Part shown: piece after piece, positions 17,864 through 27,629 of the stretch
How the letters are laid out: the number at the start of each line of letters is the position of its first letter
Numbering within the stretch: position 1 is the first letter of the stretch
Assembly: GCA_946999385.1 (NCBI GenBank)
Contig: CAMQCZ010000002.1
Span: 45,344 to 109,343 of the forward strand
Direction of reading: 5' to 3'
Source of the DNA: an uncultured Lachnoanaerobaculum sp.
Lineage (GTDB): Bacteria > Bacillota > Clostridia > Lachnospirales > Lachnospiraceae
Length of the DNA stretch: 64,000 nucleotides
Position numbers and translations under genes: made by a program
The notes under the pieces: model-generated
Database searches by the model: none
What the model saw: only the letters and a program-made list of their open reading frames with translations
Told to the model about the DNA's origin: nothing

Positions 17864-18723
17864 TTATGACCCTTTCTAAGAAATATACCTAAAATATTAA
17901 CAAAAATATAAATGACTAGCATTGCTATAGCACTAATAATCACAAAAAGATTTAATTCTATACATCTTCCATATCCTATAGCAACAAATAAATATTTTGA
18001 AATAATATTACTAAGATTTTCATTTTTAAAAATACCTACTTGCATTGTAAGACTTAATATTTCTACTCCCCATGCTACAAGTGATAAAAAATATAATATA
18101 AGTCCACGTCCTCTTGTAATTTCCTTAAGCTCACTATAAAGATAATTACAAGCTTCTAAAAGCTTTAAAGCAATTATTCTTCGCTCTGTAGCCCTTTCAA
18201 ATAGAAAGTATCTTTTCCAAAATTTATACATTCCAGGAAATACAAAATAAATTAAAATTGTAAACACAATAAATAATGTAAATAAATAAACTAAAAGTGT
18301 TATCTTACCACCAGTGAAAATCCAAACAAAAATTATCATTGTAACCAATGCCATTGTATCCATAAATCTATCGAGTAATAGAATTATTATACCTTTAAAA
18401 ATATTATCAAGTTTTTTCCCATAAGAATACATCCTAAAAAAATCTCCTGTTTTATATGGAAAGAACAAACTTACAGGTGTTACTTTACAATATACTTTGA
18501 TATATTCTAAAAATCCTAAATTTGAACCATAAAGAGCTAAATATAACCTTAAAGCTTTAATGATATGAACTATAATAACAGTCGAGATAATAGCTAATAT
18601 ATTAAAAATATTTATGCACGAAAAAATATATTTTATTCTATTATATTCTTTTAAAAATAACATAATTGTTACTAAAAGCACCATAATATCTATAATTTTA
18701 TAAATTCCACTTTTATTTTTCAC
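17860..18723 (-). CDS. Flippase-like membrane protein (UPF0104/LPG-synthase transmembrane domain)
   Basis: The 287-residue protein has about seven hydrophobic helices and the family blocks AIISTVIIVHIIKALRLYL, SLFFPYKTGDFFRMYSYG and LLLDRFMDTMALV. The domain occurs in MprF and in free-standing proteins of polysaccharide loci, where lipid or lipid-linked sugar transfer across the membrane is proposed. A family-2 glycosyltransferase lies 18 bases upstream and the kinase overlaps downstream. A GT2 plus UPF0104 pair often works on polyprenyl-phosphate sugars. Confidence 0.8.
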   Translation of the reverse strand: MKNKSGIYKIIDIMVLLVTIMLFLKEYNRIKYIFSCINIFNILAIISTVIIVHIIKALRLYLALYGSNLGFLEYIKVYCKVTPVSLFFPYKTGDFFRMYSYGKKLDNIFKGIIILLLDRFMDTMALVTMIIFVWIFTGGKITLLVYLFTLFIVFTILIYFVFPGMYKFWKRYFLFERATERRIIALKLLEACNYLYSELKEITRGRGLILYFLSLVAWGVEILSLTMQVGIFKNENLSNIISKYLFVAIGYGRCIELNLFVIISAIAMLVIYIFVNILGIFLRKGHK

Positions 18724-18741
18724 TTATTTTTACCCTTACTA

Positions 18742-19533
18742 TTATTTTTTATAAATCAATTGAGCTGTATAATTATTTACTAATTTATTCCTATGTTCTT
18801 CTTGAATAAATTTCTTTTTATTAAACATATAAGAAAACAATAATTTTAATACAGTAATAGCCTGATTAAACATTTTAACATTGGATACTTGATCTTCCTC
18901 TCTCCATGAAATAGGGAAAAATTTTATTTTATGTTTATAATAAGAAGACCCCATAATCATACAATAATTAAAAATCAAATTATCATTATATCGAAAATAG
19001 AATTTATCCCTAAAAATTGAAACCCTATACATATTCAAACCTGAACCTAGATCATAAATATTTTTTCCACAAATAACTGAAAATAAAATATTATAAATAA
19101 AATTCCCAAATGTTCTAAATTTAGAATATCCTTTTAGATAAGAACCTCTCATAAATCTAGCACCTAAAAAACAATCATATTTTTCATATGTATTATTTTT
19201 TAGATAAGGTAAAATATTAAAAATATCTCCCTGATCATCCCCATGTAATACAATCAAATAATCAAATCCATTATCTAATGCATATTGAAATGCAACTTTA
19301 TGCGAACCGCCCAATCCATAATTTTCATCATTTCGAAGTAAACTTATTTTGATTGGAATAGAACAGCTTTCTAAATATTTTACCACATTTTCCTCACTAT
19401 TATCAGTACTCCTATTATTCACAATAATAATTTCTGATAAATAATTACATATTTCACTTGTAAGTTGGTCTAAAACACGTATAATCTGATTTTCACAATT
19501 ATACATAGGAATAAATAGTAATATTTTTTGCAT
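18742..19533 (-). CDS. Family-2 glycosyltransferase (polyprenyl-phosphate type)
   Basis: This 263-residue protein has a GT-A fold: ILLFIPMYNCENQI at the start, IIIVNNRSTDNS with the first aspartate, LIVLHGDDQGD as the DXD-like metal site, and DLGSGLNMYR, a pattern seen in dolichyl/undecaprenyl-phosphate glycosyltransferases. No C-terminal membrane helices are present, unlike GtrB. It may make a lipid-linked sugar used by the membrane proteins nearby. The gap to the upstream gene is 77 bases, the largest in the intact part of the locus; I found no clear promoter in it. Confidence 0.83.
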   Translation of the reverse strand: MQKILLFIPMYNCENQIIRVLDQLTSEICNYLSEIIIVNNRSTDNSEENVVKYLESCSIPIKISLLRNDENYGLGGSHKVAFQYALDNGFDYLIVLHGDDQGDIFNILPYLKNNTYEKYDCFLGARFMRGSYLKGYSKFRTFGNFIYNILFSVICGKNIYDLGSGLNMYRVSIFRDKFYFRYNDNLIFNYCMIMGSSYYKHKIKFFPISWREEDQVSNVKMFNQAITVLKLLFSYMFNKKKFIQEEHRNKLVNNYTAQLIYKK

Positions 19534-19610
19534 ATTTCACCTCACAAATTTTATAATATTATAATAACTTATACTTATAGTATTTTTTATAAAAGTAACA
19601 GATTAACTCC

Positions 19611-22487
19611 TTAAAAATCTTTTGATTTTAAAAATTCTATTTTATTCAAATATACTTTTTCACCTTTCTCCAGACCTCTTATTTTTAAATTTATTTTATT
19701 ATGTTTATTCAATAAATAATTCGGATTACCATCAAGAGGTATAAAAAGTCGACCATCATCCATATCAAAATCAAGAAAACTATATGTTGTACTATTTTCA
19801 TCCACTTCCCAAGATATATTTACTCTTACACCGGGATTATTATATTTTTTAGTAAAGGCTTTTAAAAGAGGTTTATCTATAGTATCAAGATTACTTCTAT
19901 TTCCATTTTCTCTTGCAAGTTCTATATAAATATAATCTGCATCTAAACCTAAAATAGTTTTATTCAAATTCAAATTAAGCTCACAAATATTTTCTACTTG
20001 ATTTGAATCAGGAGCAGGGCTTGTTTCATAGGCTCTTATATCATAATTGGATAAATCTACATCTGTCTTATTATAATTTTTCTTTATTGTAGAATAAGAC
20101 TTGGCAACAGTAGCAGGTGCATTAGCCCAATCAAATCTTGTTACAACACTATCTTCTTTATCACCTGCTTTTAAGTTCATTTTCAAAAGCAAGTCATTAG
20201 GTATATAGGCTTTATATTTATCAACATAAGAATAATCCTTTGTTGTAATAAGCCACTTTATAAGCATGTGATCAAAAGTAGAAATAAAAGCTTCAGTAAA
20301 TATTACAGGTTTATTTTTTTCTATTTGTTTTATAAATTCCTCTACTCTTTTACTTGACTTTAATTCAAACATACTTGCTTGATAAGTAGTTCTTAGATCT
20401 AATATAGATAAATATCCCAAATTCAGCCCTATAAAGCTTCTATCCCTATCATATTTTAAAATTTCATTTGAAGCTTGTTGATAAAAATTCAAATTATCAA
20501 TAATATTAGGTAAAAATCCAATTCCACAATTTTTATAATTAAGATTTTTTTCTTCTGAAATATATGTATAATTATTATTATCAATAGATACTGTTTTAGA
20601 AAATGTATCTTTTATAGAAAATAATCCATTTCCAACATTTATATTAGCTAAAGTTATAAGAAAAGATAATATAAAAATAATAGAATAATTTTTATGAATA
20701 TATTTTTCAAAAATCAAATAAAAAATTATTAAAATACATGGAACTAAAATATAACCACTTCTAACTAATATCAATTCCGGAGCTTGTCTTTTTACTGTAA
20801 GTGTACTAATTACTAAAAGCATAAATAAAATAGAGAAAATCAAAAGTGAAAACTCATCAGTTATAGCATTCTTTATTCCAATATTTTTTATAGATTTAAT
20901 AAAAATAAGACTTAGTATAAATAAAATAAACATGTTTAAAGTATAGCCTGAAATATACCATAAAGCATTTCTAAGACCTTCTATAAAATCAAAACAAATC
21001 AAAAAATCATTTGGTACACTTTGCCCAAATCTTGACATAGTTTCTGCTATATTCCCTTCATAAGCATAAATAAGTGTATGTCTTATAAGACCTAATATAC
21101 TAGGTATAGAAATTATAAAAATCAATATTTCTAAAGTGAATAAAATTAAAAAACACGAATTTTTGAAACTTTTAATATAAATTTTTCCTTTGAAAAATTT
21201 ATATATTTGCCGAATAGTAAGTGGTAGTAAACCAATAATAGCTCCAAGTCCAAATACAGGATAAAAAAATACGATAATATAACTTAAAATCCCCCAAGTA
21301 AGCAACCAATATTCAACTTTTTCTCTTAATTTAGGTAAAAATAAAACCAGAATATATATTATTAGTAAATGTGGTCTTACATATACATTTCCAAAAGTAA
21401 CTAATAAAGCTATAAAAAATATTTTCTCATTACTTAAATATTTAGTTAATAATATTAACACTACAAAACTACATAAAAGTGAAAATAAGCTGATAGCAAG
21501 CGGTATTTCTGTGGTCTTCAATCCTAAAAAGCTTTGAACCCCCCCTACAAAAAATGAAAACATTCCTGATATAGGAAAATAATTTATATAAGGAATATTC
21601 CCATGTTCTACAACCTGTTTAAAAGGAAGCACATATTCTGCGTTATGATGATTATCCCACATATATTTATGAACTGATAAAAATGAAGTTACATTAACAA
21701 GTGAAAAAAGTCCTGCTATGCTTAGACTAAGCTTTGTAGCATTCCAATTTTTATATGCAAAATATATACCATAAATCACAAGTAAAATAACAATTGTATA
21801 AATAAGTATATCTGTTCTTAAAGTATTTTTAATTGTTATAATTTCACCATTATATAGATATTTATTTTTTAAATATATCAAAAATACTAAGGGGCTTAAA
21901 ATTTGTAAGCATAATAATATTTTATTAGATAAATATTTTTTTATTTTAGACATATAAATCATCAAAAAGAACAAAATAAAAATAGATAAAACAAATGATA
22001 TATCAGTATTTATATTTTCTCTTGAAAATATATAGTAAATTGATGAAATGTCAAATACCAAAAAAATATACATATATAATATTTCATTCATAAAATCTTT
22101 AAATACTATTGTAGAAATTGTCAAGCAAAAAATTATATATAACAAGCTGCTTGGTAAGTATCCTTTATAGATATACATACCTAAGCATATGGTAACAAGT
22201 ATTATAATTCTACTTGTACTCTCATTTATTATATTAAATTCTTTTATAGCTGTATTTTTTATAAATAAAAATATATAAATAATCCCAATAAAAGTTAATA
22301 TCCAAAATGCTTTTTGCTCTATTCCAACATTTTGTCCAAGCATTATACATTCATTAAAAATATATTCATCTATTCTCATAGAGGTATTTCCATATTTAGC
22401 TAAAACAAAAGCAAATATTAGATTTACTATTATAAATAAAATAGATAATTTAATAAAATCTTTTAATGTTATTTGTATCTTTTTCAT
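19611..22487 (-). CDS. Large polytopic membrane protein of unknown function, paralogue B
   Basis: The 958 residues begin with about 14-16 hydrophobic helices (roughly residues 10-630), then a soluble C-terminal region of about 320 residues rich in strands. A loop near residue 275 reads WDNHHNAEY and is followed by EHGNIPYINYFPISG. A later loop has RFGQSVPNDF. The C-terminus ends KSKDF. It is homologous along its whole length to the next gene upstream. The shape fits a GT-C glycosyltransferase or another membrane enzyme acting on lipid-linked sugars, but I recognise no family. The ATG follows AAGGAG at five bases. The gene lies nine bases after its paralogue and before a family-2 glycosyltransferase. 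Confidence 0.7.
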   Translation of the reverse strand: MKKIQITLKDFIKLSILFIIVNLIFAFVLAKYGNTSMRIDEYIFNECIMLGQNVGIEQKAFWILTFIGIIYIFLFIKNTAIKEFNIINESTSRIIILVTICLGMYIYKGYLPSSLLYIIFCLTISTIVFKDFMNEILYMYIFLVFDISSIYYIFSRENINTDISFVLSIFILFFLMIYMSKIKKYLSNKILLCLQILSPLVFLIYLKNKYLYNGEIITIKNTLRTDILIYTIVILLVIYGIYFAYKNWNATKLSLSIAGLFSLVNVTSFLSVHKYMWDNHHNAEYVLPFKQVVEHGNIPYINYFPISGMFSFFVGGVQSFLGLKTTEIPLAISLFSLLCSFVVLILLTKYLSNEKIFFIALLVTFGNVYVRPHLLIIYILVLFLPKLREKVEYWLLTWGILSYIIVFFYPVFGLGAIIGLLPLTIRQIYKFFKGKIYIKSFKNSCFLILFTLEILIFIISIPSILGLIRHTLIYAYEGNIAETMSRFGQSVPNDFLICFDFIEGLRNALWYISGYTLNMFILFILSLIFIKSIKNIGIKNAITDEFSLLIFSILFMLLVISTLTVKRQAPELILVRSGYILVPCILIIFYLIFEKYIHKNYSIIFILSFLITLANINVGNGLFSIKDTFSKTVSIDNNNYTYISEEKNLNYKNCGIGFLPNIIDNLNFYQQASNEILKYDRDRSFIGLNLGYLSILDLRTTYQASMFELKSSKRVEEFIKQIEKNKPVIFTEAFISTFDHMLIKWLITTKDYSYVDKYKAYIPNDLLLKMNLKAGDKEDSVVTRFDWANAPATVAKSYSTIKKNYNKTDVDLSNYDIRAYETSPAPDSNQVENICELNLNLNKTILGLDADYIYIELARENGNRSNLDTIDKPLLKAFTKKYNNPGVRVNISWEVDENSTTYSFLDFDMDDGRLFIPLDGNPNYLLNKHNKINLKIRGLEKGEKVYLNKIEFLKSKDF

Positions 22488-22496
22488 GCTTTCTCC

Positions 22497-25391
22497 TTAC
22501 AAATCCTTAGATTTTAAAAGCTTAATATTTTTAATATGTACATTTTCGCCTTTTTCCAGTCCTCTAATACTTATTTTAAAGCCTTTATGTTTATTTAATA
22601 GCCAATTTACATTAGCTTCCAATGGTATAAAAAGCCTTCCATCACTCATTTTACAATTTATAAAATTTGCTCTACCCTCTTCACCTTTCCATGAGAGTGT
22701 TAATAATAAATTATCATTAATAACTTCTTTTGTAAAAGCTTTTAAAAATGGTGATTTAAGCTCACTTAAATTAGATGAGTTTTTATTTTCACGTTCAAGC
22801 TCTAGATATAAATAATTAGCTTCAAGTCCGGTAATTTCATTATCAAACTTAAAAAAGCTTTCTGAAATATTTGTACTTTCATTCGTTTCATTATTTATAA
22901 TCATCTCATCTGCCATAGGTTCAGTATAATAAATATTAAAATCAGTTTTATCATATTTTTTTTGTAAATATTTAAATGACTTTCCAAGATTGGAAGGAAT
23001 ATTTCCCAAATCAGTCATAATTTCTACACTATCCAATCTATTATCATCTTGAATAGATAATTGAGTAGCAAGAGTTTTTGGCAAATAAGCTTTATATTCG
23101 GCAGAATAAACATATTTATATGTGGTCAAAATCCATTTATAGAAATCATGACTATGATTAGGATATATACCTTTAGTGAATATAACAGGTTGTTCTTTTT
23201 CTATATTTCTGATAAATTCTTTAACTCTTGCTTTTGTCTTTATTTCAAACATAGTAGGCTGTGAAACTGTCTTTAAATCAAGAGATACAATAACTGCCTG
23301 ATCCAATCCTAAAAAACTCAAGTTTTTATCATAATATAAAAGTTGATCTGTAATATTTTTATATTCTTCTAAGTCATTTATTAAATATTTAGGTATAAAT
23401 CCTGCACCTAAATTTTTATATCTTTTACTATTTGCTTGAGAAATGTATGCAAAAGCACCGGAATCAAAATTTTCAATTTTTGAATAGGTACCATCCAATG
23501 AATATAATCCACTTGGAAAGCCTACACCTGCTAAAAATATTATTAATGAAAATATAAATAGCTTACTATAGTTATTTAAAAAATATTTATCAAGCAAAAT
23601 AATAATTATAAGTGATATAAAAGGAAAAATTATAAATCCTGCCCTGGCTAGAAGTGTAAATGTATCTTGCCTTTGTATGGTTAATCTTGAGCTTACCAAA
23701 AGCATTATTAAAATAGAAAATGACAAAGCAGACATATCATTATTTAATATACTTTTCAAGCCATAATTTTTAGTAGCCTTAAATAGAAGTAAGCTTGTTA
23801 TAAAAATAATTAAAATAATAAAAATATATCCTACTAAATACCAAAGTCCTTTCCTAAAGCCTTCAAAATTATTTATCCAAGTCAAAAATTCTCCCGGAAC
23901 CTCAGAGCCGAAACGTGTAATAGAATTTGATAATAAGCTTTGTTTAGAATAAATTATAATATGCCTTATCAAGCCTAAAATGCTAGGTATAGATAATATA
24001 AACAATATTAATTCTAATATAAAGCAAATAATGAAAGTAATATTTTTAAAGCATTTTATATAATATTTATTCTTAAAGAACAAATATAATTTGTTAATAG
24101 CAAAAGGTGAAATACCTAAAAATATAGAAATACCGAATATAGGATAAAAAAATACCACTATATAGCTTAATATAGCAAAGCTTAATAACCAAGCCCCTAT
24201 CTTTTCTTGCAAATAAGGTAGGAAAAGTATAAGCAAATATATAAGCAATAGATTAGCACGAACATACTCATTTGCAAATGGTATGAAAAGACTTATAAAT
24301 AAAATTTTTTTCCTATCTAAATATTTATTTAAAAGTAAAATTATAATAATAATACAAATTATATTAAAAATATTAATTGTCAAATATACATCATTTAAAG
24401 AAAGAGCAAATATCTTTTGTAAAAGTCCTAAAATAAGAGGGAACAAACCTGATACCGGAAAATAAGTTACATATGGGATATTTCCATGCTCAAATATTTG
24501 ATTATATGAAATTATATATTCTGCCAAATGATGTCCATCACCTATAAATTTGCTTGTTCTTGTAAAAGATACCAAAGAACTTATTGTTATTATAGTAGGT
24601 ATAGATATTTTAACTTCAAGATTCTTCCAATTTTTAATAGCAAAATATATTCCTGAAAATATCAAAAGTGCAATCAATATATGAAAAAATATATAAACAT
24701 TTATAGAGCTTTTTAATGTTAGAATTTGATTTTCAAATTCAGGACTACCTGAGTATGTATATTGATTTTTTAAATATATAATAAAAGCAAGTGGCAATAA
24801 TATTTGAAAAATTAATATAATTTTATTTAGAATTTTATTATTATATTTCACAATATATACACCTAAAAATAAGCTTGCAATCAGACCTATACTCAAGCTT
24901 AAATTTGTATTAATATTATTTATTGAAAATATGTAAAAAATAGTGCATAAATCAAGACTGATAAATATAAATAAATAAAATATATCTCCGGCATATTTTT
25001 TAAATATTGCTATAAATAGTAAAAATGATAATAAAATAAAAATGAGAGTATTTGGCAAATAAGATTTATAAATATAGATAAGCAAAGCTGCTAAGGTTAA
25101 AATTATTGCCTTAGATATATTATCATCTATTGTATTAGTATAGTATGTATTTTTCTTATTCTTAATCAGAAAAAATAAATTTATAATTCCAAAAAAAGTT
25201 AAAATCCAAAACAAATTTTGCTCAAGTAAAGGATTAGTGCCACTAAATACAACTGTATCTACAACATATTCTTTTATAGGCATTATACTATTTCCAAATT
25301 TGAATAATACGATAAAAAATACTATTGCTGAAATCAACAATATTACTAACATATTTAATATATCATTTAGACTTATTTTTAATTTATTCAT
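22497..25391 (-). CDS. Large polytopic membrane protein of unknown function, paralogue A
   Basis: The 964 residues have the same plan as the following gene: many hydrophobic helices, a loop with GDGHHLAEY followed by FEHGNIPYVTYFPVSG, the block SIPSILGLIRH, a loop RFGSEVPGEF, and a soluble C-terminal region that ends RGLEKGENVHIKNIKLLKSK. I chose the ATG at 25,391 because AGGAG lies five bases before it and it follows the acyltransferase stop by 11 bases; a longer reading would overlap that gene. The HH-x-AEY and HGNIPY loops are the best candidates for an active site because both copies keep them. The pair probably arose by tandem duplication and may act on two different acceptor positions. 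Confidence 0.7.
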   Translation of the reverse strand: MNKLKISLNDILNMLVILLISAIVFFIVLFKFGNSIMPIKEYVVDTVVFSGTNPLLEQNLFWILTFFGIINLFFLIKNKKNTYYTNTIDDNISKAIILTLAALLIYIYKSYLPNTLIFILLSFLLFIAIFKKYAGDIFYLFIFISLDLCTIFYIFSINNINTNLSLSIGLIASLFLGVYIVKYNNKILNKIILIFQILLPLAFIIYLKNQYTYSGSPEFENQILTLKSSINVYIFFHILIALLIFSGIYFAIKNWKNLEVKISIPTIITISSLVSFTRTSKFIGDGHHLAEYIISYNQIFEHGNIPYVTYFPVSGLFPLILGLLQKIFALSLNDVYLTINIFNIICIIIIILLLNKYLDRKKILFISLFIPFANEYVRANLLLIYLLILFLPYLQEKIGAWLLSFAILSYIVVFFYPIFGISIFLGISPFAINKLYLFFKNKYYIKCFKNITFIICFILELILFILSIPSILGLIRHIIIYSKQSLLSNSITRFGSEVPGEFLTWINNFEGFRKGLWYLVGYIFIILIIFITSLLLFKATKNYGLKSILNNDMSALSFSILIMLLVSSRLTIQRQDTFTLLARAGFIIFPFISLIIIILLDKYFLNNYSKLFIFSLIIFLAGVGFPSGLYSLDGTYSKIENFDSGAFAYISQANSKRYKNLGAGFIPKYLINDLEEYKNITDQLLYYDKNLSFLGLDQAVIVSLDLKTVSQPTMFEIKTKARVKEFIRNIEKEQPVIFTKGIYPNHSHDFYKWILTTYKYVYSAEYKAYLPKTLATQLSIQDDNRLDSVEIMTDLGNIPSNLGKSFKYLQKKYDKTDFNIYYTEPMADEMIINNETNESTNISESFFKFDNEITGLEANYLYLELERENKNSSNLSELKSPFLKAFTKEVINDNLLLTLSWKGEEGRANFINCKMSDGRLFIPLEANVNWLLNKHKGFKISIRGLEKGENVHIKNIKLLKSKDL

Positions 25392-25402
25392 CTTTTCTCC
25401 TA

Positions 25403-26443
25403 TTATGGAACTATCTTTTTTAAAATTGGTATTTTTTGAATTATATAGCTTATAATCCAAGATATAATGAATACAGCTATACCTAATAATACTATAATTT
25501 TATTACTCTTAATATTTAATTTAAAAATGTGTATAAGACCTTCTAAAACAAAAAAATGTATTAGATAGATAGCAAAGCTTTGCTTTCTAAATATTTTTGC
25601 TATTTTAAATAAAATATCTTTAAAAGTTCCATCTTTTATATATCTAATAAATGTAAATATTGCTACAGAATATAATATGCAGGCAAGCCCTTTATATCCC
25701 TTAAAGGTTTCATTTATGTAATTATCTCTATATGATAAATACCAAGTCCCAAAAAACAAAATTAGTACCCCCCCTAGTCCTAAAATATAGATTAGGCTTC
25801 TCATTTTTTTGCTTATTTCATATCTATCTATATAATATCCGGCTAAAATATAAAAAATATAAGAAGTACCAAAGGGCATATTAAATTCATCATTCCATGT
25901 CATATTTTTTAAAAATAATTTAAAAAATAGTGGAAATGCTACATTTAATAAAAAATACAAACTACAAATATATAAAAAAGCTTTTTTTCTTTTTTCTTCA
26001 GGTATTAATGCAATAATAGGTATAGTCAAATATACAGTATAAAGTGCAATGAAATACCAATAAAATATAACAAGCTTAAAATTAAATATATTATTTATTA
26101 AAGTTAGAGGACTTAATAAATCTTGTATTCCTATTCCTCCAATATAATAAATGTAAAAACTTGCAATAAGATTCCAAGCAATAAATGGAATAAAGATTTT
26201 TTTGAATCTATTCCTAAAATATACTTTAGTAGTATATTTTTTATTATAATCAATAAGGAGAACACCACAAATCATAAAAAATATAGGAACTGCAAAATAT
26301 GTAAGAGCTTGAAAAAGACTCGCACCTACCCACCATCTTGCTTTTTCAAATGCCCAATATGCACCACTTGTATGATGATAAACCACTGCAAAGCAAGCAA
26401 GTACATTTAATATATCAATATACCTATAGCGTATTTTTTCCAT
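25403..26443 (-). CDS. Acyltransferase 3 family membrane protein
   Basis: Members transfer acyl groups, often O-acetyl, to sugars of surface polymers. The 346-residue protein has about ten helices. Near the N-terminus it has IDILNVLACFAVVYHHTSG, where the histidine pair in helix one is the family mark, and FFMICGVLLIDYN. It begins inside the end of licD. The coding strand carries a run of seven G residues (25,768-25,774) in the middle of the gene, in frame. Such a tract is notable in this A+T-rich DNA and could slip. Confidence 0.85.
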   Translation of the reverse strand: MEKIRYRYIDILNVLACFAVVYHHTSGAYWAFEKARWWVGASLFQALTYFAVPIFFMICGVLLIDYNKKYTTKVYFRNRFKKIFIPFIAWNLIASFYIYYIGGIGIQDLLSPLTLINNIFNFKLVIFYWYFIALYTVYLTIPIIALIPEEKRKKAFLYICSLYFLLNVAFPLFFKLFLKNMTWNDEFNMPFGTSYIFYILAGYYIDRYEISKKMRSLIYILGLGGVLILFFGTWYLSYRDNYINETFKGYKGLACILYSVAIFTFIRYIKDGTFKDILFKIAKIFRKQSFAIYLIHFFVLEGLIHIFKLNIKSNKIIVLLGIAVFIISWIISYIIQKIPILKKIVP

Positions 26444-27614
26444 TCACAAATTTCCTTTCCAAATATTCTATCAAATCCTCATTTATATTAAGATGCTCAA
26501 AATGCTTTTTTCCATTAGGCAAGCTATAAACATCCCCATATAATTGTTTTAAAATTTTTTCAGAGTTTGCAGGAACAGGATAATATCCATCCTCATATTT
26601 TTCCAATCTAGTAGGGAAATAATCTGAAAATTCATTGATATATGCTCTTCGATCCTGCCAATTTTCTATTGAATAAACTATATAGTCTGATTTTTTTAAT
26701 AATATATTATCTTTAAAAGCCTTATCTACATATTTATCAAAAATATTTTTTAAATATTGCCCTAATTGTGTATTTTCATTAACATATTTTAATTCATGGA
26801 ATTGTCTTATATGCTCATCTGCCATATTTAAAAGCTCCTCGTGCATTTCTTTTTTTATTCCTAATTTTCTTTCTTCCCAGACATATTCATAAGAATTTAT
26901 ATAATCAAAGACAAAAATATCTATAAATATAGGATTTTTATCATCTCTATATTTAAATCTTATCTGTTTACAAAGTACATAAGCATCATAATTAATTAAC
27001 ACCTCATATTCTTTATTATCTTTAATAATATCGATAAATTTATCCAAATCACTTCTAAGCATACCAAGGTCAATGTCGTCATCCCAAGGAATAAATCCTG
27101 CATGTCTTATTGTACCAATTAAACTCCCCCAAAAAAAGAAATAATTAATTTTATTATCCATGCAAATTTTATTTAAGGCCTTTAACAAATAATTTTCAAT
27201 ATTTTGTATCAATCTAAAAGAGTCATCTGCTTTCGGCAAATTCATGAAAAATCTTTTTTGGGCATCCTGAGGACTTTCTTCTTCTTTTTTAAATAATGAT
27301 AAGAACATAAGTCTATATTGATCTTTATAATTTTCCTGTTCAGCTCTAAACTCTGTCATAAGCTCAAAAAGCTTATTTACTTCTTTTTTATTTTCACAAT
27401 CTATATTTCTAAGTAAATATATTGATTCTTCATAATTTTTATTTATTATATTTTCTATTCCCACAATTTTAAATGAAAGCTCTGAAATTTTATTTTCCAA
27501 ATTTTCATTTATATTTATCAAATTTTCATTTTGTTTTATGATAAGATCTAATCTTTTATAAATACAATTCTTATTAAATGGTAGATATTGTAATATTTTC
27601 TTAAAAATATTCAT
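26424..27614 (-). CDS. LicD-family phosphotransferase
   Basis: LicD enzymes attach phosphocholine or another phospho-alcohol to a glycan from a CDP-linked donor. In this 396-residue protein the domain begins near residue 145 and shows FFFWGSLIGTIRHAGFIPWDDDID (quoted in two parts: FFFWGSLIGTIRH and GFIPWDDDID), with the DDDID acidic cluster, then IFIDIFVFDYI. The first 130 residues are charged and helical (probable coiled coil). The C-terminal ...YPVPANSEKIL is usual for the family. Its donor could be made by the kinase and nucleotidyltransferase at the other end of the locus. No choline uptake gene is in view. Confidence 0.86.
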   Translation of the reverse strand: MNIFKKILQYLPFNKNCIYKRLDLIIKQNENLININENLENKISELSFKIVGIENIINKNYEESIYLLRNIDCENKKEVNKLFELMTEFRAEQENYKDQYRLMFLSLFKKEEESPQDAQKRFFMNLPKADDSFRLIQNIENYLLKALNKICMDNKINYFFFWGSLIGTIRHAGFIPWDDDIDLGMLRSDLDKFIDIIKDNKEYEVLINYDAYVLCKQIRFKYRDDKNPIFIDIFVFDYINSYEYVWEERKLGIKKEMHEELLNMADEHIRQFHELKYVNENTQLGQYLKNIFDKYVDKAFKDNILLKKSDYIVYSIENWQDRRAYINEFSDYFPTRLEKYEDGYYPVPANSEKILKQLYGDVYSLPNGKKHFEHLNINEDLIEYLERKFVNGKNTL

Positions 27615-27629
27615 TTTAATTACCTTATT

